In this document: positions 30,098 to 40,910 of the stretch, one piece after another | How positions within the stretch are numbered: position 1 is the first letter of the stretch | Layout of the letters: each line of letters starts with the position of its first letter | DNA from: Amorphophallus konjac | Taxonomy: Eukaryota > Streptophyta > Magnoliopsida > Alismatales > Araceae | Assembly (NCBI GenBank): GCA_022559845.1 | Contig: CM040125.1 | Span: 199,122,102 to 199,186,101 of the forward strand | Direction of reading: 5' to 3' | Length of the DNA: 64,000 nucleotides | The notes under the pieces: model-generated | What the model saw: only the letters and a program-made list of their open reading frames with translations | Database searches by the model: none | What the model was told of the DNA's origin: nothing | Made by a program: the position numbers and the translations under genes

Positions 30098-33003
30098 AAT
30101 CCCCTGGGCCGCAAAGAGCTCGACTCCGTCGAGTAAGGGTCCATCCGGCTAAGGTACCGCTCGAGGAGTTCTGGATCCAATCGCTGTAGGTCCTCCCGAC
30201 TTACCCATGAGTCTTCCAACGGAGGCCGATCCTTCCACCTGACGAGATAGCGCTCATAGACCTTGCTCCGGGTGGTAGTGACCTGCTCATCCAATATTTG
30301 TTCAATGGGATCACGCTGAGCTCTTTTGGCTAGTGGACTCTCCTCTCGGGTGGGTGCTCTCTCAAAGGAGGGAGTGGGCTCGATCTCCTCACTAGGTCTC
30401 ACCGTGGGGCCCTTGTAAGACACTAAGTCGGCGACATTGAATGTAGGACTTACCCCATAATCCTCGGGGAGATCTAATTCATAAGCATTCGCACCAATAC
30501 GCCTCAAGACTTGGAAGGGCCCAGTCCCACGTGGTCTCAACTTGGAGTTGGCTCCTGGAGAGAGCCTCTCCGTCCTTACCATCACAAAGTCACCCTCTTG
30601 GAACTCTAAGTGACGCCGGTGAGAGTCAGCCAACCTTTTATAAGCCTCATTTTTTATGCTAATGTGCTTGCGGATTTCCTCATGCAATTTTGTGAGTGCT
30701 GACCTTCTAGTGGTTATGGGTGGACCTGGACAACCATATATAGACCATTTATGCCATGATGCCATATGGACCTTGATGAGCCTTGGTGGGCCGGGGCAAC
30801 CATATGTGGACTTATCATGCAATGTTGTCATGTAGACTTTGGTGGGCTTAGGTGGACCGGGGCAACCATATGTGAATCTATCATGCAAAGTGGTGATGCA
30901 TGTCGGGGGACCCGGACATCCGTAGATGCCTTTGATATGCTTAAGACCCATGATGAATGAAGGTGGACCACTACATCCAAATTTGGACCACTCATGCTTT
31001 CTACTTGACATGTGGGTGATATGAATGAATGGACCCAACATAGTGTTCATGCCAAGGGGTATGGTAAGCCTAGACACATGCATGCTTTTCCCAAAGGTGA
31101 CTTCCATGTGTATAGGTGTGGGACAACCCTTGAACTCCCATTGGAAAGGATCGAATGGATCTAAGAAGGTGGTCATCATGGGGTGGGGCAAAACTTTATT
31201 ACCTAGGGATATGTGGCCCAAGGTCATGGCTCCTAAGGAGTAACCCGGGTCTAAGATGGAGTGAATTGGGTCAAACATTGTGAGTTGGTTTAGGGAAAGG
31301 TGGGTGGTGGATAAAGTGTTTGGGTCACACGAGTCTCTTGACTCCCATTGGAATGGATCATATTGATCATAAAATGGGTTACCTAGGGGGAGGAACTCCA
31401 TGTCCTCAAGATCCTCAAAAGGTGCTAAGTCATCCTTCTCCATGATAGTTGGGCCAATGTTCTTGGCAAGTGGGTCAGCCATGAGTGGAGGGCTTGACTT
31501 TCTACCCGAGATAAGAAGCTCTAAATCGAGGAGAAGGTTGGGCTCATCGGGTGTAGGTAGGAATAGAAGGAGGTCGCTAGTGTAGCAACCAATGGTGCAA
31601 ATCGAGGTGATAGACCCTATGCATAGGTGTAGGAGGCTAAGGCTCCTAGGTTGTTCTACCATAGGGGTCAACATGCTAGTCATCTCTAATTGCCAAGCTA
31701 AGCCCTTGAGAAGGTCCTCTAAGGTTTCCACTTGGTAGGATGTTTGGATTATGGTGTGATAGGAGGAGATGTGCACTATGGGAAGGTTTTCCTTTATGGG
31801 AAGGCAATCGTGGGCCGTGATCTCTCTTATTGGGCTCTTCTTTAGCCAACTAATAAGGGGTTCCTCTAAGATGAGTTTGGCCCTAACTAGAGAGGGTGGT
31901 GTAACGTGAAGGTCACCATGTGATGCTTCTTCTTCTTCTTGGTCATGGGTTTCCTCCAAGGTAGGGAGTGGGTTTGGGGTGTTCACCACTATTAGATCGG
32001 GTATGGGTTCTTCTTCCAAGGAGGTGAGAGGGGCTTTTGAGGGTGTGGTGATGATTCGGGCATGGTGTATCCGGGGTGGTAGGTAGTGGGAAACTTGGGT
32101 TAGGATAGGTAAGGGTAGTAGTGGAGGCTTTGGTGGGAGTTGGATTGGGGTAGGGAGAGGAAGATGGGTGGGTTGAAGGGGTTTGGGTTGATTGGTTTTG
32201 GGAGGAGTGTCCCCTTTTAGCGGTGATGGAGAGGTAGTGGTGAGGGTTACCATGGGCCTAGGTGGAGAGTTGGCCATGGGGCCCAATTGGGTATGGGGAC
32301 CTATGGTTGTGGTGTGGACTTGGAGGTGGGGTGTAAATGTAGTGGTTGGGGTGGGAGAGATGGGAAGTGGTAGGGAATGGGTGATTGGGGTCTTGGATTG
32401 ACCGGGTGAGGATGAAGGAGTTGACCTTGGGCTTTTGTGATTTGAGTAGGAGGGAGAGGGTTGGAGAGTGTAGGTTTTCCTAAGCTCGACCTTCATCTCA
32501 TCCCAAGTGCTAATGGGGGCCTCCCTGCGGATCCTTCTTAAACCTTCCACAACTAACCAATGAGTTTTAGCTTGTTTGGAGAGGTGTGCCTTGGCTAGCC
32601 TCATTCTCCTTTCTTCGTTCAAGGGGCAACTTTTAAAGAATTGGTCTAGGGAAATCTCCCAATCTAGATAAAGGCTTGGGCTGTTGGATCCATCAAAGGC
32701 GGGGGTTTTGATTTTCAAGTGTTCTAAAAATATGGTTTCTAGATCTCCCCAAAGGTCACTCTCATTCACTCTTGGTGTACGGCTATTTCCTTCAAGTCGG
32801 TCGAGTCGAGACATGATATCTTCAAGCCGATTAAGGACATTAGGTAGGGCTTCTATGATAGAGGTGTTGCTACCCACTTTGTTGGTAATGGAACTTCCAT
32901 GAGGATTTGGGCTTCTTGGGAAAGTTGATGGGGATGGATATGACGGGTATGAAGCGGCCATTCTAGTGGACATGGGAGATGCAACTGAGGACTCTAAATG
33001 CAT
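30031..33003 (-). CDS. Gag - GCPGPP repeat - integrase C-terminus - chromodomain fusion protein (990 aa)
   Basis: ATG at 33003, 45 nt after the primer site, one open frame. Residues ~50-75 are a short coiled coil. ~97-180 is a Gag domain (TPAFDGSNSPSLYLDWE ... STWDEMKVELRKTY). ~185-340 is Pro-rich. ~550 and ~620 carry DPFQWE motifs. ~674-762 has five G-C-x-G-P-P units, most followed by a His. ~785-870 is the integrase C-terminal segment (HRRHLEFQEGDFVMV, LRPRGTGPFQVLRRIG). ~898-950 is a chromodomain (EQILDEQV ... YLVRWKDRPPLEDSW). Protease, RT, RNase H and integrase core are missing. The frame ends 67 nt inside the 3' LTR. It could form particles and direct insertion by chromatin binding while borrowing enzymes; that role is inferred. 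Confidence 0.88.
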   Translation of the reverse strand: MHLESSVASPMSTRMAASYPSYPSPSTFPRSPNPHGSSITNKVGSNTSIIEALPNVLNRLEDIMSRLDRLEGNSRTPRVNESDLWGDLETIFLEHLKIKTPAFDGSNSPSLYLDWEISLDQFFKSCPLNEERRMRLAKAHLSKQAKTHWLVVEGLRRIRREAPISTWDEMKVELRKTYTLQPSPSYSNHKSPRSTPSSSPGQSKTPITHSLPLPISPTPTTTFTPHLQVHTTTIGPHTQLGPMANSPPRPMVTLTTTSPSPLKGDTPPKTNQPKPLQPTHLPLPTPIQLPPKPPLLPLPILTQVSHYLPPRIHHARIITTPSKAPLTSLEEEPIPDLIVVNTPNPLPTLEETHDQEEEEASHGDLHVTPPSLVRAKLILEEPLISWLKKSPIREITAHDCLPIKENLPIVHISSYHTIIQTSYQVETLEDLLKGLAWQLEMTSMLTPMVEQPRSLSLLHLCIGSITSICTIGCYTSDLLLFLPTPDEPNLLLDLELLISGRKSSPPLMADPLAKNIGPTIMEKDDLAPFEDLEDMEFLPLGNPFYDQYDPFQWESRDSCDPNTLSTTHLSLNQLTMFDPIHSILDPGYSLGAMTLGHISLGNKVLPHPMMTTFLDPFDPFQWEFKGCPTPIHMEVTFGKSMHVSRLTIPLGMNTMLGPFIHITHMSSRKHEWSKFGCSGPPSFIMGLKHIKGIYGCPGPPTCITTLHDRFTYGCPGPPKPTKVYMTTLHDKSTYGCPGPPRLIKVHMASWHKWSIYGCPGPPITTRRSALTKLHEEIRKHISIKNEAYKRLADSHRRHLEFQEGDFVMVRTERLSPGANSKLRPRGTGPFQVLRRIGANAYELDLPEDYGVSPTFNVADLVSYKGPTVRPSEEIEPTPSFERAPTREESPLAKRAQRDPIEQILDEQVTTTRSKVYERYLVRWKDRPPLEDSWVSREDLQRLDPELLERYLSRMDPYSTESSSLRPRGFDGGITHDSLWLGSTSSHSGAS

Positions 33004-33047
33004 AAAAATGGCCTAGGACCAACTTGATAGAGACAAGTTGTGAACTT

Positions 33048-33059
33048 GCTCTGATACCA
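33048..33059 (-). promoter_or_regulatory. Primer binding site of element 1 (initiator Met tRNA)
   Basis: TGGTATCAGAGC on the minus strand, two bases from the 5' LTR: a perfect match to the usual plant initiator-Met primer site. It fixes the element's orientation. Confidence 0.93.
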
Positions 33060-33061
33060 CT

Positions 33062-35425
33062 TGATGTGACACAACCTCGGACTTAGTCAAACAAGCACAT
33101 CTAAGCATCCAAATGGGCCTTAATGGGCCACCGCTCTCTTCGTTGCACTCTATTCCCGGGGTGACTATGTGATACCAAGGGTGACTTATGAGAATGGACC
33201 CTTGCTGGTAGAGGGCCAGCAAGGCCAAGAATTGATTCCCCAAGGTTGGTTGCCCAATTCGATTGGGGCCGACAAAGTGCACTCGGGCACCGGGTCACAC
33301 TAACCCACGGCGATCACTCTAAGTCATGGACTTGAGGATCGGGCGCTCCTCACGAATTCAGCGATGCATGAATCAAATATTGAGAGAGCTACACTAGGTG
33401 AGCAAGGAAGAGACACTTACTCGACCGGTTTGAAGAAACCGGTCCCGGTCGGAGACGAGGGCGAGCGGGGAGGCGGTGGTTCCCCACACGCCGCGGCGGT
33501 GTCGCTTGACCTGCCAAACCACTTACATAACTACTCCTCTCGCAGGAGGGGGGACCTTGGGGTAGGGGTTAATATGATACATTCAAACACTACCACCACG
33601 CAGGGTGGGGCCTTCAGCCGGGCAAGCGGGGAGGGGTTGGTGGACCGAAACGAAGAGAAATGAGAACTAGGGAAGTTGCAGCTTCAATCTGGAATTCTGG
33701 ACAGGGGGTCGCTATGATGGCTATGCCGAGCTTGTCCGGACTCCAAATTGATCGAAACCAGCTCTTGAAGCTTCCTGACTGGATGAGGTGGACTCCAGAA
33801 TTTTTGGGGAAGCTCAGACGGTCGGAGGTGGCTGCACCAGCAACAGGAAGTAGCCTCCTCTGTCTGGCCGCAGGTACTGTCTGGACTGTAACAGTAAGTT
33901 GCAGAAGTGACTGAGCGCCCTCCCGAGCTCCGATCAGCACGAAACCAGCGGCATCATCTTCATGGTCGAGGTAGCTTTCAGCAGGAGGTGACGGAGATGC
34001 ATTCAGAGGTCGAGGATGGCCGGGGCACCCAGAAGAGTGGGTACTGGTCGGAGTAGACAGCAGAAAACAGAACTAGATAGATTGGGGGAGAAAATTCGTA
34101 ACTTCTTCCTCCGGTGGCCGAACGGGGTTCTGTTTCTTGATCTTGAAAGATGACCGGTAGAGGAAGAACTTTGATGAAGGGGCTTCAGCCTGAATCCGCT
34201 GGGGTTTGTCGTGGCAGAAGGATCTTCCACGCTCTGGTCTAGGATGAAGACCTCTCTGCGCACTGTTGGGAGAATGGCTCTATCTGGCAGCTCCGAGCTC
34301 CGATCGTGTTGATTCCACCTCGCCTGCGAAGTAGACTGGAAGGCCTTTCCAGAAAGGTAGGCCACGCCTTCTTAAGAACTAGGATGAATCCGTGGTTGAC
34401 GCTGCAACAAGGGCTGTTCTGCAGATCTGCACAGCTCCAACCTACTAGAAGAAATGAGAGGGAGATGTGGCTTCTTTGGTGGAGGGAAATGGTAGGAATG
34501 ACCTAAGGGAGAGTGGGGGCTCTTGTGGGGTGGAGAAGGGAGCTAATGGTGATGGGGAATGAGGTGGAGAATGGCTGGAAGCAAGTGCTAGCAGGTGGAG
34601 GAGGAAGAGCTACGAATTTGGGGAAGGTGGGTGAGAGGAGAAGGTGAGGGGGGCACAAGTGAGTGGAGGGAAGGGTGGATTTCAAATTCAAAAGGTCTTG
34701 GAAGGTGGGTGATTATGTTGGGAAGTGGAGTGCTTGCATTGGAATGGGGTAGATTTGGTTGGAAGGTGGAGGAAGGTGTTGGAATGGGGAGACTTCTACC
34801 TAGGAACTAGGGAGTGGAGTAATGGAGGCCATGGGGAAGTGGAGGGCATTAAAGGAGGTGGTTGGAGGTTGGAAGTGGATGGGAGGAGGGAGGAGAGAGA
34901 AGGAAATTCGGATTTGGGGTTGGAGGAGAGAGAAAGAGGGGTGAAATAGAGAGATTAAGAGGGGAATGGGTGGGGAATCTCTCCCCTAGGGTCTCTCACC
35001 CAAAAACTAGATGAATCACTCCAATTTGAACTCAAATGGCAAGTTTAACTCAAAAGGATGTAATCATTCATTAACTTCAAATGAGGGGAGTGGGGTCCTA
35101 TATATAGGCAACCCACTCTTTACAATAAGTCCCTGACAAAATAAACAACTACAAATAACCAAGGGGGTTGGGAGTGCTAATGGGCCTAGTCCAACGAATG
35201 GGGCCCAATAGCTTACATTAGACATCATGATGATACCAAACATAGGAAAATAAGTGCTAGACTTAGGGAAATGACTCAAATAAAATGGAAATACATCAAA
35301 ATGACTCAAAGGAAAACTACAAAATGGATAAGGGACCTTAATAGAGTGAGGCCCAAACTCAACTAGCTCCCGAATGTGAAGAAGTGGACCCGAGCCAAAG
35401 GGAGTCGTGGGTGATGCCTCCATCA
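33062..35425 (-). repeat. 5' LTR of element 1
   Basis: Same length as the 3' LTR and about 99.5% identical. TATA box at about 35098-35106 on the minus strand. Confidence 0.93.
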
Positions 35426-38400
35426 TAAAATGCCAACAGTGAGGAGCATCGAACGTACCTCCACGCCTAGGCGTGGGGAAGGAACCCCGGCCTAGATCGA
35501 CAACCCCGATACACAAGGACGAACAATAGTACAACCCAACCACAAATGCCCACTCCTCGCAGGGAGATAACAGGCTACACAAAGAGATTCGGGGCTGCCG
35601 ATGTACGGGCTGACGGGCAGCACTCGGTGAAGGGTTGGCCGCGAGGAGGATCCGAACAGTGGTTGGCAGATTCACAGCAATGCGTGACTCGGCGGTGAAA
35701 GCTCCCACGACCTGAGCCGGCGTCCGAATGAGGCGCCGTCAGTGATGGCGCGTAGCTGGGTCACGGGAGGAAGTCTCGGCCAAAGGGGGCGTGCAGATTC
35801 CATCCGTGGAAGCCGGGGGCGCACCTGCAAGTTGCGACTGGATTCTGCTCCCAGAACTGCGCGCTCGAGCGGGAAAATTATGAAGAATTAGATCCGAAGA
35901 GCGAACGGAGCTCCTCTTGTTGGAGGACGAAGAGGACGCAGAGCAGCAGGTCCCGATCGAAGGGTTCGATCAGATCTGGTCGTGGCTGAGAGCAGTAGGC
36001 TCTGGAATCCGCCGGTGGTCCTGGCGCCGGGTGGACAGGGCAGACCTGCGCGACCTCACGGGAATGGATGCCACAAACAGCTCGGACGTCGGAACGAGGC
36101 GTGGTCGGCGGCGTTGGACAGAGGACGAGGAGAGGTACGACCGGTGAAGATCCCACGTCCAAACTCGCAGACGTCTGTCCCGTGGGATTTCTGGAAGGGG
36201 GCGAACAGAACTAGGCGCGCAGGGAGAGGGGGTCCTGGGCGCGCTCACGAAGAAAATCGCCACGGGTGATGCCGAACTCCGAATGAGGCGAGACCACCTC
36301 GCACGCGTCGGTGACTCGTAGTAGAATCACCCAAAAATGGGCTGGTCGCCAACAGTCGCCAAGAACAGAGGAGGACGTCGCAGCACTTGGAGATGAAATC
36401 TGGTTGCAACGAGATTGAACCTGTGAAGAGATAGAAGAGAGGGGGAACCTCGGCGTCGCACCGAGGGGATGGGGAGTCACACCCCAGGCTTGCTCCCGTC
36501 GCAGGAGCAAGGAGGAACAGAGGGGGGCGCAGCCACCTTCAAGAGCACAAGCAATGTCTTTTCCAATTTCATTCAATATTTCCAAAAGAAAAATTACAAG
36601 CCTTTATATCGGGGGGGGGAAAGCTAGGGTTTCACCCTTGCCACATGGAGGGGGGGGGGCGCAAATGGAAGGGGGGTGCGACCCAGCCCTTCCCCATTCA
36701 AGGGGGGGTGCGGCCATCCCTCCTCCAATCAAGGAGGGATCAAAGGGAAGGGGGCGCCCAAGGGGGAAAGGGGAGGGAGATGGAATGGGGCAAGGGGGGC
36801 GCCCAAAAAGGCAAGTGGAGGGGGGCAAGGGGGGGAAGGTGGCGCAGCCACCCAGGATGAGGGATGCGCCCCAAACCCTAACCCTAGACCAACCAATTAT
36901 GGGCCAAGGCCAGGCCCAATAATAAAAGAAGACAGCCCACTACTCCCTCTACACATAGTCTGATAATATAAAGAACTAGATAATGTGTCCACGCAGGGAC
37001 CAAACCTAGGCCCAACATGGCCTCAAATGAGAAGGAAGATCCACTAATAGATGTCGTAGTCGCCTAGCCAAAGAGATGTTGGCGTGCTCCGTGTGCTCCG
37101 TCGGGTGATGCGGCGCGTGTCGTCACCAGCTAAGGCCTTTCCCGCAACAATTGTCTTCCAGGGTGTTTTAACGGCCTTCGCTTCCCTCGCGTTCTCTTTC
37201 GTGCCCAACTCCCTCTTCTTCAAAGGGATAATGCCGGTCAGCAGTGGGAACGAGTGGCGTGGAATGCCGATCTGGAGGCAGCACCGATGCGCGTTATAAA
37301 GGACAAACTCCGTCGCGCCGATCAGTTAGAGTTCAGCTTCGGGAGAAGATCTCATGAGGAGTTCAAGTGAGAGTAGACATGCCGGTGCGCAAGTGAAGAA
37401 GCTTTGTGTCATGGTTCAGAAGTGAGACCGCCAGTCTTCCCGTTTCTTCAGCCACGGAACACGGTTCACCACAGTGCCACCGAAGCCAAACACATTGGCT
37501 ATGTGATAAAGGGGGCTTTGTTGGAAAAGCTTTGAAACAGTCGGCATCCCCTCACGGTGGTCGAATTTGAAGTGCAAACCGACCCAGCAACTCAGAACAA
37601 GTGCGCAACCAAAAGGAGGCCTACCCATGCTCGAGGTGGTAAGACCGCTGTAAAGGTAGGCAAGGACGGCTGGTCCTACCCTCTTTCCACTTCAGATCCC
37701 GCAGATAGCACTCAGTTGGGTTTCTTCCACTATGTTGTCGGTATGAGGGAACAAGAGAGCACCCGCCAGATAGATGGTGAACCCTTTCATAATTCCTTCC
37801 AAATGTTCATCATCTGGGGACCCTTTAAAGGCATCCATAACCCATACCGCGAGCCTTTGCAAGTCAATTTCCTTTTGAGTGCGGACTTTTCTGACTGCGT
37901 CGGACGGCATGATGCTTCCAAGGACGCTCTCGGAAGTCGTCCTTGTCAAGATCCGCATAGGGTTCGTCTTCCCGTCACTCTTGAATTTCTTCAGTCCAAG
38001 CAGAAGCTCCACCTCCTCGAGGAGAATGGTCACCTCGAACGTCGGGAAGATGAAAGTGTGGGTCTGGGGATGCCAGATCTCCACTAATGTGCCCATAGCC
38101 GCCCAGTCCATGCGGATTGTCTTATAGTGTTTTGCGTGAATAAGGAGCCCCTGAAGATGCCACTTCGAGAGTATAGCCCTCATGCCAATGGAGATGTTGG
38201 AAGTTAGCTCTGAAAGCCATGGAAGTGTGGAAAACTTCCTCGGGCCCGGAAAGAGTGGATACGGCTGGAAAGAAGAAGAGAAAGGAAGGAAAGTGAGAAG
38301 AGAGTTCATGCAATAAATTTGAAATAAATCAACTTACCATATGCGACTGGATCGTCCCACTCAGATGACCCTTGAGGTCGGAAAGTCTCCTGATCTCACT

Positions 38401-38445
38401 GCTAGGCCTACCCCTCTTCATAACGCAGGAAGACTCTCCTTCCAT

Positions 38446-38739
38446 CCTGAAATCCCTAGACCCTCCTCTTCTCCTCCTCCAGAACTTTCAAAACTCCCCT
38501 TGGTACATTTGAATAAACTAGCCTAAGGGAGGTACTTATAGGAAAGGAGAGGTGCTATGGGACGGGACGTGTCACATGAGTGGTCAAGTCGTCAGTGTTT
38601 TATCCTTGTACTGTGGCACGATTCTGTTATATTTCTGCTGCTTTCTGATTATTTAATCTATTATAGTCTGTGCAGGTTTTACCAACGGACGTTTTTCACC
38701 CTATCTTGTATACCATCCTTCAGTGTTTGGTCCCCCGTG
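38446..38739. other. Divergent promoter spacer between PMD alpha and the D 3' end (left arm)
   Basis: Holds the alpha 5' region, with a TATA-like TATAAGT at 38533-38541 (minus strand). No other gene is seen. Confidence 0.5.
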
Positions 38740-39626
38740 TCATGCATCATACTATATGATATTTACGCTATTAGAACACGTTAAGGACCTTGCGACCCGA
38801 ACGAATCTGGGATATGAGTTCCCCTTCAACAAAAATAGTGATGATTCCAGAAGAATTTGGGTTGTACGGATAGGTCGTTAACTGGTGATAGCGTCGGAAC
38901 GACGGTTCCATTCAATGAGTCGGTGCGTGGATAAACGGGCCCCAGCTCAGTATCAGCTCACTGGATCGGTATCCTGACCCATTCTTAACGAGTTGACAAT
39001 ATTATCCTTGGCTATTTTCTATTCTAGTTTGTTTTAAATTTTTCTTTAAAACCAGCATGCATTCATATAGGACTTTGAGTCTATTACGGAAGATCATTCA
39101 AGTGATTCGATTGCGAAAGCCGTTGTGCTTCAATTCTTACAGATATGAGATATTCCATTCTGAATGAAATACTGAGTTTCCTTGAAACGGCCCTACGCTG
39201 CCCTTCCAAACGAGACCCTTATTTGAACAGACCCTCAGATATTCCTTTACTTTTTTACCTTGTTTGACGCACCTTGGCCGCAGCACTTCCACATTGGCTG
39301 GTAACCGCTCCCCAAAGGTGAAACCTGCAGGTTTATGACCCAAGTACTTCCACACCGAGAAGTTGGTCTCCTTTATTTTCGTGCCTGAGCACACATCTCA
39401 CCCTCCCTTATTTGATTTCCGTCCAAACAATCGTCAAATTTGAAAGACCTTCCTCAAGGCCGCCTCATTGAAACTACAGGAAAAATTCCAAACAGTCATG
39501 TCAAAAGCGTGTCTCATCACACCTTGGCATCAACTTATCAGTCCATTCCCACTCCATTTCACTCCACTTCGATACCATTCCATTACGTGTCACTCCCTTG
39601 CAAAGCAGACGCCAAGGCGGGGCAGT
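38740..39626 (+). other. 3' end of the left D-family element, with polypurine tract
   Basis: Similar to 23985-24810 of element C and to the reverse of 42998-43880. Ends with ACGCCAAGGCGGGGCAGT (about 39609-39626), the purine tract next to the LTR. Noncoding. Confidence 0.75.
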
Positions 39627-39966
39627 TGTAGACACGCTATTCCTGACACCCCCTGAGAAAATCTCATATTATCACGCGACGCCCCGCAGCGGCTTCCGCA
39701 TTTTGAATCACTTGAGTGTTTCCTATCTTTGAGTCTTCTCTCGTCTTCTGGGCGAGTAGCGTAACGCTCCTTCGGCATCCGGAAACAGCCTCGTTGTGGA
39801 AATCATGCGGCATTCGAACGGCATAAACATCAATCGCATGCATCAGAAGTTGCCGGGACTAGGAAAATGCCTAACGGACGACTGCCGACGCCATTTTCGA
39901 GGGAATCCGGGGGTCATCATGGAGGCGTCCAGGCTCCTGGACGCCTCCATCAATACAAAATAATGA

Positions 39967-39994
39967 CATATATATATATATATATATATATATA
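39967..39994. repeat. (TA)n microsatellite in the D LTR
   Basis: About 14 TA units between the first palindrome and the tandem array. Longer in the right-arm copy. Confidence 0.85.
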
Positions 39995-40019
39995 AGATTG
40001 AACAAAAAATATATATAAT

Positions 40020-40890
40020 GTTATGGAAGCGTCCAGGCCCCTGGACGCCTCCATCAACCAGCTCATGGGCGGGCGACCCCGGGCCATCGACTGACCGTTG
40101 CTCAGCCTGTCGTTTGAATAAAATCCAAGTTATGGAAGCGTCCAGGCCCTGGACGCCTCCATCAACTAGCTCATGGGCGGGCGACCCCGGGCCATCGACT
40201 GACCGTTGCTCAGCCTGTCGTTTGAATAAAATCCAAGTTATGGAAGCGTCCAGGCCCCTGGACGCCTCCATCAACCAGCTCACGGGTGACCTCGGGCCAT
40301 TGACTGATCGTTGCTCAGCCTGTCGTTTGAATAAAATCCAAGTTATGGAAGCGTCCAGGCCCCTGGATGCCTCCATCAACCAGCTCACGGGCGACCCCAG
40401 GCCATCGGCTGACCGTTGCTCAGCCTGTCGTTTGAATAAAATCCAAGTTATGGAAGCGTCCAGGCCTCTGGACGCCTCCATCAACCAGCTCACGGGCGAC
40501 CCCGGGCCATCGACTGACCGTTGCTCAGCCTGTCGTTTGAGTAAAATCCAAGTTATGGAAGCGTCCAGGCCCCTGGACGCCTCCATCAACCAGCTCACGG
40601 GCGACCCCCGGCCATCGACTGACCGTTGCTCAGTCTGTCGTTTGAATAAAATCCAAGTTATGGAAGCGTCCAGGCCCCTAGACGCCTCCATCAACCAGCT
40701 CACGGGCGACCCCCGGGCATCACTCAGTCTGTCGTTTGAAGAAAATCCAAGTTATGGAGGCGTCCAGGCCCCTGGACGCCTTCATCAAACAGCTCACGGG
40801 CGACCCCCGACCATCGACTGACCGTCGCTCAGTTTGTCGTTCGAAGAAAATCCAAGTTATGGAGGCATCCAGGCCTCTGGATGCCCCCAT
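40020..40890 (+). repeat. Tandem palindrome array in the D LTR (about nine units of ~105 bp)
   Basis: Each unit has a near-perfect palindrome (GGCGTCCAGG / CCTGGACGCC half-sites) and a shared ~80-base linker (ACTGACCGTTGCTCAGCCTG, TTGAATAAAATCCAAG). An extra palindrome is at 39919-39947. The last unit, next to the TATA box, changes both arms together (GGCATCC / GGATGCC). Long open frames here on both strands are artefacts of a unit length near a multiple of three. Confidence 0.85.
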
Positions 40891-40901
40891 CCTCTCGACC
40901 T

Positions 40902-40910
40902 CTATAAATA
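40902..40910 (+). promoter_or_regulatory. TATA box of the left D LTR
   Basis: CTATAAATA directly downstream of the palindrome array marks the likely U3/R promoter. Confidence 0.75.

Larger units (their letters stand above)
27734..35425 (-). mobile_element. Element 1: complete, young non-autonomous chromovirus derivative (7692 bp), TSD TAAAA
   Basis: Both LTRs are 2364 bp and begin/end TGATG...CATCA on the plus strand; TAAAA flanks both sides (27729-27733 and 35426-35430). On the minus strand the order is LTR, initiator-Met primer site, one 990-codon ORF, 3' LTR. The interior is only about 2.96 kb, against 4.5-5 kb for a full gag-pol. I counted about 13 differences between the LTRs, so insertion was recent. 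No RT, RNase H or integrase core is present, so copying must depend on another element. Confidence 0.93.
27386..37128 (-). mobile_element. Solo LTR (about 2.05 kb) inserted in PMD alpha, itself split by element 1
   Basis: GCTAA occurs at 27381-27385 and 37129-37133, where the intact right-arm copy has a single related site. After removing element 1 and one copy of its TSD, what remains is 27386-27733 plus 35431-37128, starting TGATGTGGGAC and ending GTCACCA, with no internal coding region. That fits a solo LTR left by LTR-LTR recombination. A TATA-like GATATAAAGG on the minus strand (36602-36611) shows minus orientation. Its terminus resembles those of elements 1 and 2. Confidence 0.8.
27293..38445 (-). 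pseudogene. PMD gene alpha, left copy, split by nested LTR insertions
   Basis: On the minus strand exon 1 is 38445-38338 (36 codons, MEGESSCVMKRGRPSSEIRR) and ends at an intact donor GTAAGTT. A 73-bp intron ends TTTCCAG, and exon 2 starts at 38264 (PYPLFPGPRKF). A TATA-like TATAAGT lies upstream at about 38533-38541. Premature TGA codons are at 37692-37694 and 37416-37418. At 37134/27385 the exon is cut by a solo LTR (TSD GCTAA) and resumes to the stop at 27293-27295. The protein is the same PMD/DUF7745-like type as the right copy. Confidence 0.8.

Noticed and set aside
30718..30985. Collagen-like GPP repeat
   Set aside because: Units are spaced by ~18-25 residues and contain a fixed Cys, not a Gly-X-Y triplet series.
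40018..40821. Long open frames (267 aa +, 286 aa -) with repeated MEASRPLDASINQLTG-like units, and the matching frames at 41889-42587
   Set aside because: They are translations of the LTR palindrome array, open on both strands because unit length is close to a multiple of three. No start context or domain.
40020..40890. CRISPR-like array (regular repeats with palindromes)
   Set aside because: The linkers are as conserved as the palindromes, there are no unique spacers, and the setting is a plant LTR.
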